Shown here in pieces: positions 33,946 through 47,564 of a stretch of 64,000 nt of DNA (the stretch's first letter is position 1; the number at the start of each line of letters is the position of its first letter). The position numbers and the translations under genes were made by a program. Source of the DNA: Hippophae tibetana (lineage: Eukaryota > Streptophyta > Magnoliopsida > Rosales > Elaeagnaceae); contig CM072807.1 in the NCBI GenBank assembly GCA_037013495.1, positions 11,969,001 through 12,033,000 on the forward strand, written 5' to 3'. A model generated the notes under the pieces. That model ran no database searches, was not told where the DNA came from, and saw nothing but the letters and a program-made list of their open reading frames with translations.

Positions 33946-34516
33946 CCAAAAGCTACAGAAAACCTCATTATTTAGTTCACATTATAACCACCCACACTAA
34001 GGTTAGTAATATTCACAATTAAGTTCTCAATTCGTAACAAAAAAATAATCATTTTAGATGTCATAATTTTTTTCTACCAAATAAAGTTAAGTTTATATAA
34101 GAAAATAGTTGGTATAAATAAATATATGTACTAGATTATTCTTAAAATGAAATAAAATGTAATTAGTTTGTGAAAAATGAAATAGTAAATATAATTAAAA
34201 AAAGAAGTATGGATATGGATAAATAAAATGTTAAAAGCATTAAATATAAAAAGTAATAACAAACACTTTAAAAAATTATGATCTACTAGTCAAGTAGCAA
34301 TAAAATATTCTAAAACCGAAAAATTCAAAAGATAACGTTTCGAATAGTTTCAAAAATATAGAACTAAACAATAAGTAAATGAAACTTACAGTAAGTTAGT
34401 AACAGTTCTTAGAATTAAGGAACAAAAAGTTAACAAAACTGATATTAATTCAATTAACAATGAAGTTTTTCACAACAATTTAAAAAACTATAAAGCAAAA
34501 TTATAACACAAATATT

Positions 34517-34538
34517 AATATATATATATATATATATA
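34517..34538. repeat. (AT)n microsatellite
   Basis: About 11 AT dinucleotides, next to the 5' LTR of the adjacent copia. Confidence 0.9.
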
Positions 34539-34611
34539 AAAGAAAAGAAAAAGATATACTTAGAACTTATTTGTCCAAAAGAGAGAAAAATTATCTTAAA
34601 AATGTAGTAAA

Positions 34612-35190
34612 AAATGCATGAACAAACAAGTTAAGAATAAAATTATTTTATTAAAATTAGAAATAATTAAATATAAATAAATGTATAAATTAAAAGATCA
34701 AAACTTGTGTATTATACAGTATTTTAAGATAATTTGTTAGAGAATTACAAAAACTTATCACGCAAAATATAATGATCAAATAATAATAAATTTATACTCC
34801 AATTTATTATTCTATAAACTTTTAAGTATCTGAAATAGAAAGAAAATAACTATAGGTAGAAAATATAAAAAAAAAATTATTTTATTTTCCTTTGTTTTCC
34901 GGTTTCTCTCTTGTCTATTTCTATTTGTTTTTCTTTATTTTCTCTCTTTTCTCTCTTTTTCTCTTTTGTCCGTCAGTTTCTTCTTTTCTTTACTTTATAT
35001 AAGAAATAAAAGTGTAACATGAGAGACAGAAACGGAGAAGGGAAAAAAACCGAAAATTACATTAAAATAAAAAGATAGAAACGAAAAATTGAAAAATTAC
35101 ATTAAAACAAAGAGAAAAAAAACTGAAAGACATTGAAAATCAAACTAACCGTTTCAAATTGTTAAAAATAATTTTAATTCAAAAAAAATT
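34612..35190 (-). repeat. 5' LTR of the 30.6-35.2 kb copia (shortened)
   Basis: Aligns to 30657-31205 but lacks the last 65 or so bases present in the left copy, ending at TTTTAATTCAAAA. Boundaries approximate. Confidence 0.6.
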
Positions 35191-37289
35191 CTCTTGTATT
35201 TGATTAGTTTGGTTCTTAATTTATTCATTATGGGTTGGGTCAATTTTTATTCTTAAAAAACAAATGATAATTGATAAAAAAAAACATATTAAAATATAAG
35301 TTTTTTTTAAAAAAAAATTGATACAACAATACATCACACGCATCAAATAGTTTTAAGAAAAATATAATTATTTTGTTAAATTTTTCACGAAGTGATCGTT
35401 ACAATAACCAAAAATCATATCACAAATACCATTTAAGAATCCACTATAAATATGTAATATATTGCAAAATCATTATAAACTCTTTAAACTTGATCAATGC
35501 ATAAAATTGATTCAAAACTCACTATTTTAATTTTAAAAAAAATCTCAAATGATAATATCTCACACCTAAATAGTTTACTCCCTTCTTAAATTTTGAAGAA
35601 TATAATCATCATAATTTTGATAAAAAATTTAAATTTATAATTTCTTTTTTTATATCATATATTAACGATAACATTAAAAATGATAGTTTCTTGCATAAAT
35701 AAAAAAAATTACTATACAATGTTTAAAAACTAATAATTAGCTTGAGTAAAAATAGCTTAATCAAGCTTTGAACTAATTCTCGTTTAGCAAATTAGCATAA
35801 AAAAATGTTGAAAAATTATTTATTAGTGCAATGTTTAAAAACTAATAATTAGCTTGAGTAAAAATAGCTTAATTAAGCTTTGAACTAATTCTCTTTTAGC
35901 AAATTAGCATGAAAAAATGTTGAAAAATTATCTATTAGTCATAGCGTTGAAGCCTACCAAATAGAAAAATATTCAAATGCCTAACTATTGCTATCTAAGT
36001 TAAATGCAAACAGTAATGAATAGTGGCATAAACAGGGTATTGTTTATATTGAGATGGTATATGGGTTCCAATAAAGTTTTATATAAAACAAACCTACGAA
36101 TGGCACGAAAAATTCTTACAATTAAGATTTGACTTTTTTTTTTCTTTTTTTTTTTGCATATAAGGAACTCATTTTAAATAATACATAAATAATATTATTT
36201 TAAAATTATTAAGATACATTATTTATGCATGACTCATTTTTTTTCCATGGGTTTCTTGGACTATTTGATTCTCTGAATAGCTGCATTCAAAGAGCCCGTT
36301 GGGTCACTTGATCAAACCCCTTTCTTGTCATTTTTCGTTATTAACAAAAATTGTCTAAAAATTTACTCAAGTTACTAAATCGCCGCTAAATAAGCATAAA
36401 TAAGATTATTATTATTTTTTAAATAAAACGTATGATTTCGTGAGAGCCGTTGCGAGCGTACTAATGGAGCGTATGATTTTAAAAATCGAATTTGGTACGT
36501 GATAGATATTTTAAGTTAATATATTATTACTTAATATGTTTTATATTATTAAAAATATTTTATTTTATTACATTAATTTAAACATTAATATCTTCTTAAA
36601 CATTGTGAATAATATTTTCTTTTTTTAATTAAAATTAATCCTGCATATTAAATTAAATAAGGATATTTGTGAAAATTAAAAAATAAATAAAACCAATATA
36701 AAAAAATAATTTAATAGCTAATATACGTACTAATAATTAAGTTAAGATATTAAAATAAAATATTTTAATAATATATGGTATGAAAAATAACAATATATTA
36801 ATTAATTTATCAAATTTTATATAAAAATAATTAGAATAATTCAAATTCATTTTTTTGTGTTTATGTGTCAATATATTGAATAATCTAAGTTTAAAAAATT
36901 TATTAAAATAACATAAATTTAAAATAAAAAATATATATAATTAAATTTTTATCCTGCAAAAATTATTATTATAATTATTTTTTAATGTTTTTTTCTTAAA
37001 TTTTTGTAAGTATTTTTGTCTCGATTAATTTTGACAAAAAATATAAAAATATTATTTAAAAAAAATAAAAAAAAATACCAATATTGAAATGAAACCTTTT
37101 ATATACACGGTAAGAGGTACAGTGTGGTTTCTCAAAGTACTAATCCCGTTTACGTGTTTGGCAACAAAAGAGAATATAATAAATTATTTTTAGAGTAAGT
37201 CTTTTGTGTTAATAAAATTTAATATTATTTTTTTTAAAATAAATATATAATAAAAAGTTAAAAAAGAAAATAATTTAATTGATTACCTC
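35191..37289. other. AT-rich intergenic DNA
   Basis: No gene. Holds the 112-bp tandem duplication; otherwise poly-A/T-rich. Confidence 0.6.
35717..35940. repeat. 112-bp tandem duplication
   Basis: 35717-35828 and 35829-35940 are near-identical direct copies (CAATGTTTAAAAACTAATAA ... TATTAGT) with only a handful of substitutions, such as AATCAAGC/AATTAAGC and CTCGTTT/CTCTTTT. Recent duplication, non-coding. Confidence 0.9.
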
Positions 37290-37780
37290 TGATACAGAGC
37301 TGGCTTACTATGAACAAGGCCACAGAAGACAAAACGAAATCGGTCTCGCGTGCGTGCGTGCGTGCGTGAGTTTTTTAAGTTTCAATTAATAACGGTTTGA
37401 CCAAAAAGCTCTTCTCTTTTTTTCTTCTTGACCAGCGTGCATCAGAACATGCGTTCTACTGGGTACTACTACTGGCTACTGGATCCCAACAGCGATACGG
37501 TGCCGCTTTAGCAACAGATCAATTTCACAAATATCGACGTATGCTTTTCACACGGATCATCATTTTAGGTGAGGGCTATGGCGTGTTTTGTTGCCAAATG
37601 GAACTTCCTTTCGAATAAGTTGGTCAACATACGCGTTAGTAGGAGAGTGCAAAATTCTAGTATCAGAAACATATAAAGACGACGTGGGTAAAATGAAAAG
37701 TTAATTGAGACGCGTCACGCGTGAATTTTAATCTATTACTGTTAAAACTGTACCGGAGATTTGGTTGTCGGGAATCGCGA
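37290..37780. promoter_or_regulatory. GC-richer island with CGCG boxes, W-box cores and a GTGC microsatellite
   Basis: A distinctly less AT-rich stretch amid very AT-rich DNA. It has a (GTGC)n tract at 37347-37368, TTGACC words near 37395 and 37427 and GGTCAA at 37622. ACGCGT palindromes lie at 37631-37636, 37710-37715 and 37717-37722, and a CATATAAAGA string near 37670. A 73-codon frame (37397-37618) has no recognisable domain. It could be a promoter, a decayed first exon or captured sequence; no downstream gene was found on either strand. Confidence 0.35.
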
Positions 37781-40670
37781 GATTTGTTTTTGGGGGTATC
37801 TTTTTTTTAGTATTTTATTTCGTAAAATAGCAAAAACTTGACTTTTTTTTCTTAATAATGCCAACTTGACATTTTTTATTTTATTAGTTTTGAATCAATA
37901 TAAATATATATTATATTAATTTATCATTATTAATAATAAAAATAAAATTAATTTAATTTTTTTTATATAAAAGTTTGAAAAAAATATTTTTAAAATAAAT
38001 AAATAATTAATTTATTATTTTGATAAAAAATATATACACAATAAGAATTATTTTATGAGTTATGATATGATATTTTGTGATAATAACATACTTATCCAAT
38101 TAAATTTGTAAAAAATAATCTATGTAATAATAATAATAAAATATTTTTTTAAGTAATAATAAAATTAATTGTAATAATATCAATAAATTGAAATAAATAT
38201 TAATATTATATAAATTTATATTTATTTTTATACTCGTGTACGTCAAATATCAAAATTATTTTTCTAAATAATAATAATATATGTTTAAATATAAAAAAAA
38301 TTATGATAATAAATATAATTACAAATTTATATATCATTAATATTCCTGTTATGCACAAATTAATGTGTTAGGGTTATAATAGTTAGATGTTAAAATGAGA
38401 GACATAATATGTTTAATTAACGGTAAAAATTTGCACTCATGTCCTTATGTTGTATCACGTGATAATATTGTTTAGGTATATTAAATAAGTTAAATTAGTT
38501 CATCTCACTTAAGTTTAATAGGTCTATTCAATTTATTTAATTTTTACATAAATTAAACTAAATTGAATTCTTTTTTTATGGTAGGTGAGTTGGGCTGCTG
38601 AAGGACAGCTCATTTAATATTTTTTTTATTTAACTCATTTAATTACTTTGGATCCATATATCCGATTATTACACTCACAAACAATCATAATAGACACGTT
38701 TTTTGATGGCTAAAGATCACCTTATTTCAGACCTACTTCTTTGCCATTTTTTAGAATCATGATATTGTGACAAACTCTTTTGACTCATGATCCCTATACC
38801 TTAATTCCATACCTTTTAACCTCCCTTCCTATAGTGAATCTTTAAGTTCCAAAGAGTTATTAGAAATGTTTTTGCCATGATCTCTCCTATCTATCTCTAT
38901 TAAGTTGTCAAAAGGATGACAGGGTCGGAGACCTATTTTTCATTTCTCATTTTTATTTAAAATTTATCTTACATTTTTATTTAAATTTTTTATAGAGATT
39001 TATCGAACATAGTTGAGAAACATAAACCACAAATAAGGAATTAGATCTAAGTAATATATTAAATATTATTTTTTATTTTTATTATAAAAAAACTAAGTCA
39101 ATAATAAATATTTTATAATAGAAAACTTTTTGAGTCATTAAATAATATTTCCTTAAAAATGAAAAATAAAATAAATATAATAATAAATATATTTTTTTAT
39201 GTAAAATAATATTGATATATAATATATATAAGATTTTAAGTTTTTAGTATTTCAATAAAAAAATTTAATAGTTTTTAGGAAAAAGAAATTATTAATGTTT
39301 TAATTGAGTATAAACATAAATAAGGATGAAATATAAAATATAAAATATATTATTTATATTAGATTGAGTTACATGTAATTAAATATATAATAAAACTTCA
39401 TATATTTGTTAAAATAGAGTATGTTTAAGAGAAAAGGACTTAGAATACAATATTTGTTTTTATCTCGTCTTATATTATAAAATATGGATCTTATTTTTAT
39501 TTTTCATTTTATTAAATTTATCTTTATCTTTAATTGAATAACACATAGATTTATCATAAAATTGACAATCTTAATATCTATGTAAAAAAATATCTCTCAT
39601 ATTTAATTAGTTACTAAAAAACAAATAAATAAATAAAAATATTACATAAAACTAAAACATAATTCAATTTAGATATCGGTAAAACTATTATTACTATTGA
39701 TACATATATAAGTAAAAACATTAACCCTGTTCATCATCATTTTGATTTTATATATATACTAAAATTAATAAAAAAAATTCATTTACATGGGTACATACTT
39801 CTTTTGTATTCATTTTGGATTGATATGGATGATCAACAATCCATTGAGTTAAATAATATAAGAACTTGATACACATTTTTTACTAGTAATAAAAAATATA
39901 AAACTAGCTATAGTTTGGTTTATTTTCACAAAAGATAATGCTAATAATATATTGAAATAGAAAATAAACTTAAAATACTATAAAAAAACTCATCCAAAAA
40001 CTTGTAAAATGAGCTACTCATTTTTGTTTATAAATTAAGTAAGTTAAGTTTTTTTAGCTTACAAACTCACTTAATCAACTTTATATGAGTCAATATAGAT
40101 TAAACAACTCATTTGACATATATAATATTGTCTAGAAAAATAAATCATTTTTTTTAATTTTAAAATAATTTTAACACATTATAATAAAAAAACATCAATG
40201 TAAAAATTGGTATAAATTTAGAAGAAAAATACTACCAAAATATTTTATTTATTGTAAAAATTACATTTAAGTTTTGTACTTATCTTTTTTTAACACTTTA
40301 ATTCTATTATTATTAAAAAATAATCGAATAAGTCTAAAGTTAAACCTTTGGTTAAAAAGAATACTAAAAGTAAATTATAAATCAAAATATTATCAAACAT
40401 AATAGTTATTTCATTTTTAACTTGCCTTTGAAATTTTTTCAATAGAGTTTAATGAGATTATATATGTTGCATATCAAGTAAGTTTATATGTTTATTTTTA
40501 CAATATTAGTTTTGTTGGCAAATGTAATACATGTGACTAATTTGTATGAGTTAATCTATATTTTGATGGATGATAAAATATAAAAAATGTTTGATAAGAT
40601 AAAGATATGGGTTTTTAAATAAACTAGTCTATATTTGCAATAAGGAGAGAGTAAGATTTATGTTAGAAAA
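37781..40670. other. AT-rich intergenic DNA
   Basis: No gene, element end or conserved domain seen in nearly 2.9 kb. Confidence 0.6.
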
Positions 40671-41217
40671 TTTGGATCAAATGGTATAATCATAAATTTC
40701 ACCTCTTAAAATATTTCTTAGGAGAATATCAAATAATAGAGAAATATAGAATACAAAACACAAGAATTATAATGGAAACTCCAAATTAGAGAAAAACCAT
40801 TTTCGTTGTTAAAAGACAACCAGAGAAAAAAATTCACTATGTGAAAAATTGTTACAATCACACTCTCAATGATTTTCTCACACACCCAAAAGACAAGAGC
40901 AATTATAAGCCCAAGAGAATTTTCCTACAAAATTCTATCACTCAAAAACTTCTCATATAAGTTTTTCTCTATTTTTGGGATGATCAACAATGAAGAAATG
41001 AAGCCATATTTATAGCCTTCAAGTTCTCATTTCATATGTCAAACATTTCTTTATTCAACAAAATTAGGCTACCTACTTTTCTTATTATTTATTCAAACAA
41101 GGTTAGGCACCTCCATCTTTGACAATATGGTAAGCCATCTTCCATGAATTTTCTTCTAAATTAGGCACTTCTTATCTTGACTAACAAACCTAATATTATT
41201 TTTAATCAATCACAACA
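40671..41217 (-). repeat. 3' LTR of the gag-only element
   Basis: TGTTAGAAAATTTGG ... AATCACAACA. Closely similar to 42444-43000 with scattered substitutions and small indels. Confidence 0.9.
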
Positions 41218-41559
41218 ATCTTTACCTCGATTAAAAATAAACATAGTTACCATTACAACATTGTCTATTACAACATTGTCTACTCCAACAACCATAATTC
41301 TCTACATCGAGAATTATCATAATCCACCATAAAGAGTACACTCGCTTAGAATTAATCATCAATTCTAAGAATTTCACATCGACTCATGTCGAAAAAAAAA
41401 ACTTGTTGAAATTTATGGTGCAACTCTCACACTTGATTTTCTTGAGAGTTCATCAGCCATCGACATCATTTCCACCTCATACCTTGCATCTATACCAAGC
41501 CAATGTCAGTGTACAAACTTGTGGACCTACTACTAGTAACACACACTATTTCATGACAA

Positions 41560-42395
41560 TATTTAGAGACTAGTGGCATGCCATGAGGATGTACATGTTT
41601 TTTTAAAGAACATCATTATAGTCTCTGAAAACAGACATACTATTAGCGTCATCATCGGTAGTATTTGAGCTTCTTGTCGAATCAGTTCCACCCTTCGGAC
41701 AATTTCTTTTGAGGTGCCCAAATTGTCCACACCCCAACACACTATCTTCTTTTTCATGAAATTGTTTTTCTTTCGGTTGTCAACTACCAATGCTGAGTTT
41801 TTAGGAGAAACATTTCTTCCACTACTCACCCTTTTTTCTTCATAAAATAGCTTGCTAGTAACTTCTGAAAAAATTATTTTTCTCCTTTCCATGAATCAAG
41901 ATAGGTTTCATGTGATCATAAGAAGATGGAAGAGACCAGATGAGCCTTAAAGCTATATCTTCATCATCAAGTTTAACTCTAATGGTTTCCCGCTCAGAGA
42001 CAATACCATTGATAACACTGAGATGGTTAGACATAATAGTTCCTTCATTCATACGCAAAGTATGAAACTCCTTTTTCAGATACACCCGATTTGAAACGCC
42101 TTTTGCCTAATAAAATTCTTCAAGCTTTTCTCAGAGTTCTTTGGCCATAGATATTACATGCATATTTGCAAGAATATTTTTGGCCAAACAAAGTTGAATT
42201 GCACTTACAGCTCTTAGATCAAGATCTTCTCAATCTTCATCACTTATATTGGTTTTACTGGACTCAATACCAATAACAAAGGCTAGTTTCCCCTTTAACT
42301 CCTTGTGTAACCCGTATTGGATCAACAAATCTTTGACTTGTATTTGCCACAAGCCAAAATTGATTCTCCCATCAAATTTCTCAATGTCAATCTTG
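41560..42395 (-). pseudogene. Gag of the compact element (interrupted)
   Basis: From the minus-strand ATG near 42395: MSGVKIDIEKFDGRINFGLW, then QIQVKDLLIQYGLHKEL, DLRAVSAIQLCL, AKELWEKLEEFY, a stop, then VYLKKEFHTLRMNEGTIMS, LSVINGIVSERETIRVKL, DDEDIALRLIWSLPSSYDHM. After further stops and a shift comes a zinc knuckle residue string GCGQFGHLKRNCPKGG (about 41740-41690). This is copia (Tork-like) Gag, about 270 residues. The zinc knuckle sits in a different frame from the preceding NNFMKKKIVCWG, showing a frameshift inside it. This copy cannot make full Gag. Confidence 0.8.
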
Positions 42396-42426
42396 ACTCC
42401 TGACATTTCTCCTTCTTTCTTTGAAA

Positions 42427-42441
42427 TTGGCTCTCATACCA
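42427..42441 (-). other. Primer-binding site of the gag-only element
   Basis: Minus strand CTGGTATGAGAGCC, one base from the Met-tRNA site, immediately inside the right LTR. Confidence 0.8.
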
Positions 42442-42443
42442 GT

Positions 42444-43000
42444 TGTTAGGAAATTTGGATCAAATGGTATAATCACAAATTCCCCCTCCTAAAATCCTCT
42501 TTAGTAGAATATCAAATAATAGAGAAATAGAGAATACACAACACAAGAATTATAGTGGAAACTCCAAATTAGAGAAAAACCACTTTCGTTGTCAAAAGAC
42601 AACCAGAGAAAAAATTCATTATGTGGAAAATTGTTACAGCCACACTCTTAATGATTTTCTCACACACCCAAAAGACAAGAGCAATTACAAGCTCAAGAGA
42701 ATATTCCCACAAAATTCTCTCACTCAAAAACTTCTTATACAAGTTTTTCTCTATTTTTGGGATGATAAACAATGAAGAAATGAAGCCATATTTATAACCT
42801 TCAAGTTCTCATTTCATATGTCAAACATTTCTTCATTCAACAAAATTAGGCTACCTAATTTTCTTATTCTTTATTCAAACAAGGTTAGGTACCATCCATC
42901 TTTGACAATATGGTAAGTCATCTTCCATGAATTTTCTTCTAAATTACGCACCTCCTATTTTGACTAACAAACATAATATTATTTTTAATCAATCACAACA
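42444..43000 (-). repeat. 5' LTR of the gag-only element
   Basis: TGTTAGGAAATTTGG ... AATCACAACA, followed by the ATTTA duplication. Confidence 0.9.
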
Positions 43001-43005
43001 ATTTA

Positions 43006-44319
43006 AACTCTGGTAGGGATTGGTACAATCGAATCACATAGTTTTTAGAATGATGCATATTGTTAGCCTCATTTATATATAAAAAATTATATGTTAGATA
43101 ATAAATGAGTATACCTAGATTATTGTTTAACACAAATAATGATTTAACTATGCAAGTTGGGTTAATGTTGTACTAGTAACATGTGTTTATTTTTCACAAT
43201 GTAACAACATACATTATTTTTATTTAAAAATAATATATATTAATTCACTATTTTTTAATTGTTATGACATAATCTAGAACGAAAATGATGAAAATTCAAT
43301 AAAAATATTAATTGACTATTTTCTTAGTTGTTATCAACACAAAAATGATAATTCAACATAAATATAATATGCTCGTAAATGAATTAATCAAAACTTGACC
43401 CATTAATTAAATATGTAAGCATGAATAACATGAATCATCATCCAATTAGAAGTGTCACAACCTTTATGTGGTTAAAACTACTAAATATAAATACAATAAA
43501 ACTATCAAATACAATACACAATAAAACCATCAAATACAAAAATTCATAAGAGGTAGGATAAGGAAAAAAAAATTAAGCTAAAAAAGTTATAAAAAAACTA
43601 AAAACTAAAGTTAAAAAATATATGAATAAATACAAAAGAAAAATTAAATCTTAAGAAATGAAATAGATTTGAATATTTATCATTCTCAAGGATAAGAAAA
43701 AATAAATTCAAATAAAAGATATAATTTATTATGTAATTATTAATAAAAAATAAGAATTAAGAATTAATATTATAGATACAAAATGAAGGTATAATATACC
43801 ATTAATTGACGAATAAATTATTATGCATAAACTATCAAAAATTTCTTAAAAAGAAAAAAGAAAAATTAGATATATTCATTTAAGAAGAATCCAAATATTA
43901 ATAAAAACACAAATTAGATAATAAATTAATACACTAATAAAACTAGCATTGCTAAACTATATAATAATAAATAGAAAAGATGATTTATTATTTATGATTC
44001 ACAGAAACCTACGATTTTAAAAATTAGAATCCAAATCATACTATAAGCCTGATATTAATATTAATAATAATAACTTAAATCAAATGTTAAGTTTAGCCTA
44101 TGAATTCAAAATAAGAGAAAAGAAGATAAGCATCCATTTTTAGTACACTATATAATGGGGTATTTATGAACAAACAGTTATAATAGTTGAATTAATGGAG
44201 AAAATGAATTCATTAAAATAAAAAAAAAATTCAAGAAATTAAACAAATAATAAATCTAAAAATATTTACAAACTTTGTATTGAGTATAACCTCAAAACAC
44301 CTTTGTTTTATCAATAATA
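43006..44319. other. AT-rich intergenic DNA
   Basis: No gene, domain or clear repeat seen. Confidence 0.6.
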
Positions 44320-45660
44320 ATTGAGTCATGCACATGAATTCTAAAACAATCAAGAACTGTAAATATAAATTATGTAAAAGGAAAACATACAAAATTTACA
44401 TGGTTTGACCGAAAAAAGCCTAGTCCATAGGAATTACCTCAATTCCAAGCTCTACTATTCAATCAAATGTCAAGGATTACTTTAAGAATGACTCTCGATA
44501 ATAAGAGTACTTAACGAGCATACTTTGCAATGTTACTTTCTATTGTGTTTACATAACTTCTTTTTATGCCTATTTATACACCAATGGAACAAGGGCTAAT
44601 ACCTAACACTACCATTTCTTAAAAGGCTTTCAACACATCCATTTAGTGTAATAGAACTAGAGTTACCTACACTATCTACATGTACATAAAATGTTGCATA
44701 TCTTCGTATTACATATAACCGACTGTTGTACTTCATAAATCTCCACCTTATAACTGCACCATACCTTTTGCTAAAGTGGCTCCAATGTTTAGTAGCTTCA
44801 GAAAATGTTTAAAATTGCCCGCATCAACTGTCTTAGTCATTATGTCTGAGGGATTATCACAAATAATCACTTTCTCAATTTTTAACAAACTTTTACATTG
44901 TATCTAATAAAATGGAACCTAATATCAATATGTTTAATTCTCTCATGAAAAATTGGATTTTTACTCAGGTAAATCGAGCTCTAGTTGTCACAATACAAAA
45001 TAATAATTTCATGACTTATCCCAAGTTTCTTCACCAGTCCTTGAACCAAAAGTACCTCCTTAAAAATCTCGGTACATGCAATGTACTTAACCTCAGTCGT
45101 TGAAAGTGCAATTATGGACTAAAGATTATATTTCTAGCTTATTGAATTGCCAAACAATGAAAACACATATCCTATCAATGACCTTTTCTTATCAAAATCA
45201 CCTACAAAATTAATATATGTGTACCGCTATACAATCTCAAACCTTGGGTTCTTTTTTAGACAAGAACAAAACCAGTTGCACCCCTCAGATACCTTTTGAT
45301 CCATTTAACTCCATCCCAATGTTTTGCCACAAGGTTGCTCATGAATATGTTAACTAGGTTGACTAAATAAGACAGGTTAAGCCTAGTTCCTACCATGACA
45401 ACTATTAGGCTTCCCACAACATTTGAGTAGGATATCTTCTGCATAGCTTCTTTGTCAATATAATTTCTTGGAAACTGTGTTAATGATCGTTTTAAATAAG
45501 TTGCTAGTGGAGTTGAATAGGCCTAGCACATGGCATGCCAAGCCTTTGCAGAACCTTTTCAATGTACCCATTTTGTGAGATGGTTAGTACTCATTTATCT
45601 CTTTCCTAGGAATACATTGGTCATTAAAAATGAAAAAGAATAACTTAATCAGAAAATCTA
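44320..45660 (-). pseudogene. Decayed copia 3' end: RT/RNase H and probable LTR
   Basis: Minus strand: YIEKVLQRLGMP near 45570, then MQKISYSNVVGSLIVVMVGTRLNLSYLV with HWDGVKWIKRYLRGATG (45444-45256). Next come stop-rich RNase H traces near 44960-44920 and a PSDIMTK-like tail near 44845. After a purine tract AAGGTGGAGATTTA (about 44750) a likely 3' LTR begins TGAAGTACAAC and runs left to roughly 44320. No matching 5' part was found. Non-functional. Confidence 0.7.
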
Positions 45661-47141
45661 CCTAGAAACATATCAAAAATATGAAATTTTACATTATAAA
45701 AAAATAATTTCCTACATGTAGTAAATTTAATATTATTGAAAGGGCTGATTTAATTTTTGTTTATAAAGCTTTGCATGCATATTTTATTAAAAAAATTATA
45801 TCCATGAATTAATTTATAAGTGAATTAAATTATTTTATTGAAAATTTCAAGAAGGTTATCAAAAACTTCAAGAAACGGTTCAAAGTAGATAACAAGTTTG
45901 TTTATCTTAGATTTTTGAGTTCCCTTATGGACTGGAATAAAGAAAGTTATGTTAGTCCTTATCATTTTATCAAATTGGAGATTTCTAATGCTAATAGAGA
46001 AGTTCTAAAACCTAGGGTGCTAGTAGAAAATGAATTCAATACAAATGCACTATGTATACTAAAATGATAGATGTTAGGTCAAATTTATTATGAACTTAGA
46101 AAAATTGATAATTTTTTTGAAATAAGAGTAAATTATTCGTTTAGTAAAGTCATAGTCAATTCCTATAGCAATATGACCCTTACTAAAGAAAATGTGAAAA
46201 AATCAACATTTTTGAGGTAAATTTTAACAGTAACAGCATGAAAATTTATCAAAAAAATAATAAAGGTGTCATTGTTTTTATGCCAAGAAAATCACTAAAG
46301 ATCGTAATTACATTTATTGTATTAGAGATCAAAAAGATAAAGATGTGTCATCATCTACATTATTAAAAAGACTATCGATAGAAAATGACAAAGAGGAACA
46401 AAGATGTAAAACCCACATCTTTAATCATCACATCATGTCATTAAAATAAAATGCTTAAATTCAAAAGCAAAAGGTAGAAAATGATGTGAATTATTAAAAT
46501 AAGGGTAAAACAATAATTTTCTATTATTTCAAAGAGTGGTTCCTTACCCTAAAAGAAACATTTATTTTGATTAATTGGACATAGCGTCAAAAATAACAAC
46601 CTCTATACTCTAAAAATTATTCATCTCGTAATTATGTATCTAGAAACTATAAGCGACTAAAAATCTCTTCAAGGTTCTTAGTTGGCTTTTAAAATTATAA
46701 TAATTATTAATATTCTGAATAAAATAAAGTACAATCATTTTTTATATTTTTAAATAAGTCTAGTCTAATTTGGACATCAAATTATATATGGATGCAAATG
46801 TTTCATTACTACTGGTAGAGTATTAAGGTTTGAGTAAGTTGAGGCATATCATGTTAACAAAATAAGCGAATAACACAAGGGAATACTATAGTGAACCTAT
46901 TAAATTCAAGTATGATAATCATAATTTTATGTTAATTAAGGATATCGAATGATTAAATATTTATTTATAACATTTATGAAATTAATAAAATAAGAAAATG
47001 AATACAAAGAAAATAAACACAAGTTTGTATGAAAATAAACATAAAATAATTATAAAATAAAAACAATGTTTTGATAAAAAAACTTAAAAGTTTACTTTTG
47101 AATAATAATCTATAGGAAGTAACAACTAGTATTATAATAGA

Positions 47142-47266
47142 TCTAGCCACAATTTGTTACGAGTGCTATAGAAAAGAAAAATATATCATTAATTAAAAAA
47201 TTAATGTTGTTAACTATTTAAACACATTAGTGATATTAACTCAAAGTAAAAAAACTTAATTGAAAT
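47142..47266 (+). repeat. Dispersed repeat copy B (partner at 24198-24320)
   Basis: Same ordered words as copy A: CTAGCCACAATTTG, TTAACTATTTAAA and GTGATATTAACTCAAA. Ends not defined. Confidence 0.5.
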
Positions 47267-47530
47267 AAAATAAAATCTCATAGGTGTCATTGATATTTGG
47301 ACTAAATACAAGAGAGATTAATGATAATTATCTTATTTTTAATTTAATTTTTAAGATAATAATATTTATTATTATTTTTATTTATTTATTTTTAAGAAAA
47401 TAATTTTATGAACATTAAACTACATATTATCATGTTATTAAAAATATCATTATTATATTATTAAATTTATTTTAATACATAACAAATATATTTTAAGTTA
47501 GAATATTAATTAAGTTAATTATAAATAATT

Positions 47531-47532
<2 letters not shown>

Positions 47533-47564
<32 letters not shown>
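47533..47564. repeat. (AT)n microsatellite
   Basis: Nearly uninterrupted AT dinucleotide run of about 30 bases. Confidence 0.9.

Larger units (their letters stand above)
30640..35190 (-). mobile_element. Old, internally deleted Ty1-copia element (Tork-like)
   Basis: Long diverged direct repeats at about 30640-31264 and 34612-35190 bound a minus-strand interior. They share ACAAGTTAAGAATAAAA, GATCAAATAATAATAAATTTAT, a T/C-rich tract and TTTTAATTCAAAA. On the minus strand the left LTR begins TGTTGTAAAATTTTG after a purine-rich TAGGGGAT. Inside are gag and RT-RNase H only; protease and integrase are missing. No primer site was recognisable. Confidence 0.7.
40671..43000 (-). mobile_element. Compact gag-only LTR element (TR-GAG-like, copia-type Gag)
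   Basis: 2330 bp with LTRs of 547 and 557 bp (TGTTAG...CACAACA), a perfect 5-bp target duplication ATTTA (40666-40670 and 43001-43005), a Met-tRNA-like primer site and an interior of only about 1.23 kb that encodes Gag. No trace of protease, integrase or RT. This matches the described class of terminal-repeat retrotransposons with a GAG domain, non-autonomous elements that need pol from elsewhere. A simple deletion derivative of a full copia is the alternative. Confidence 0.8.
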
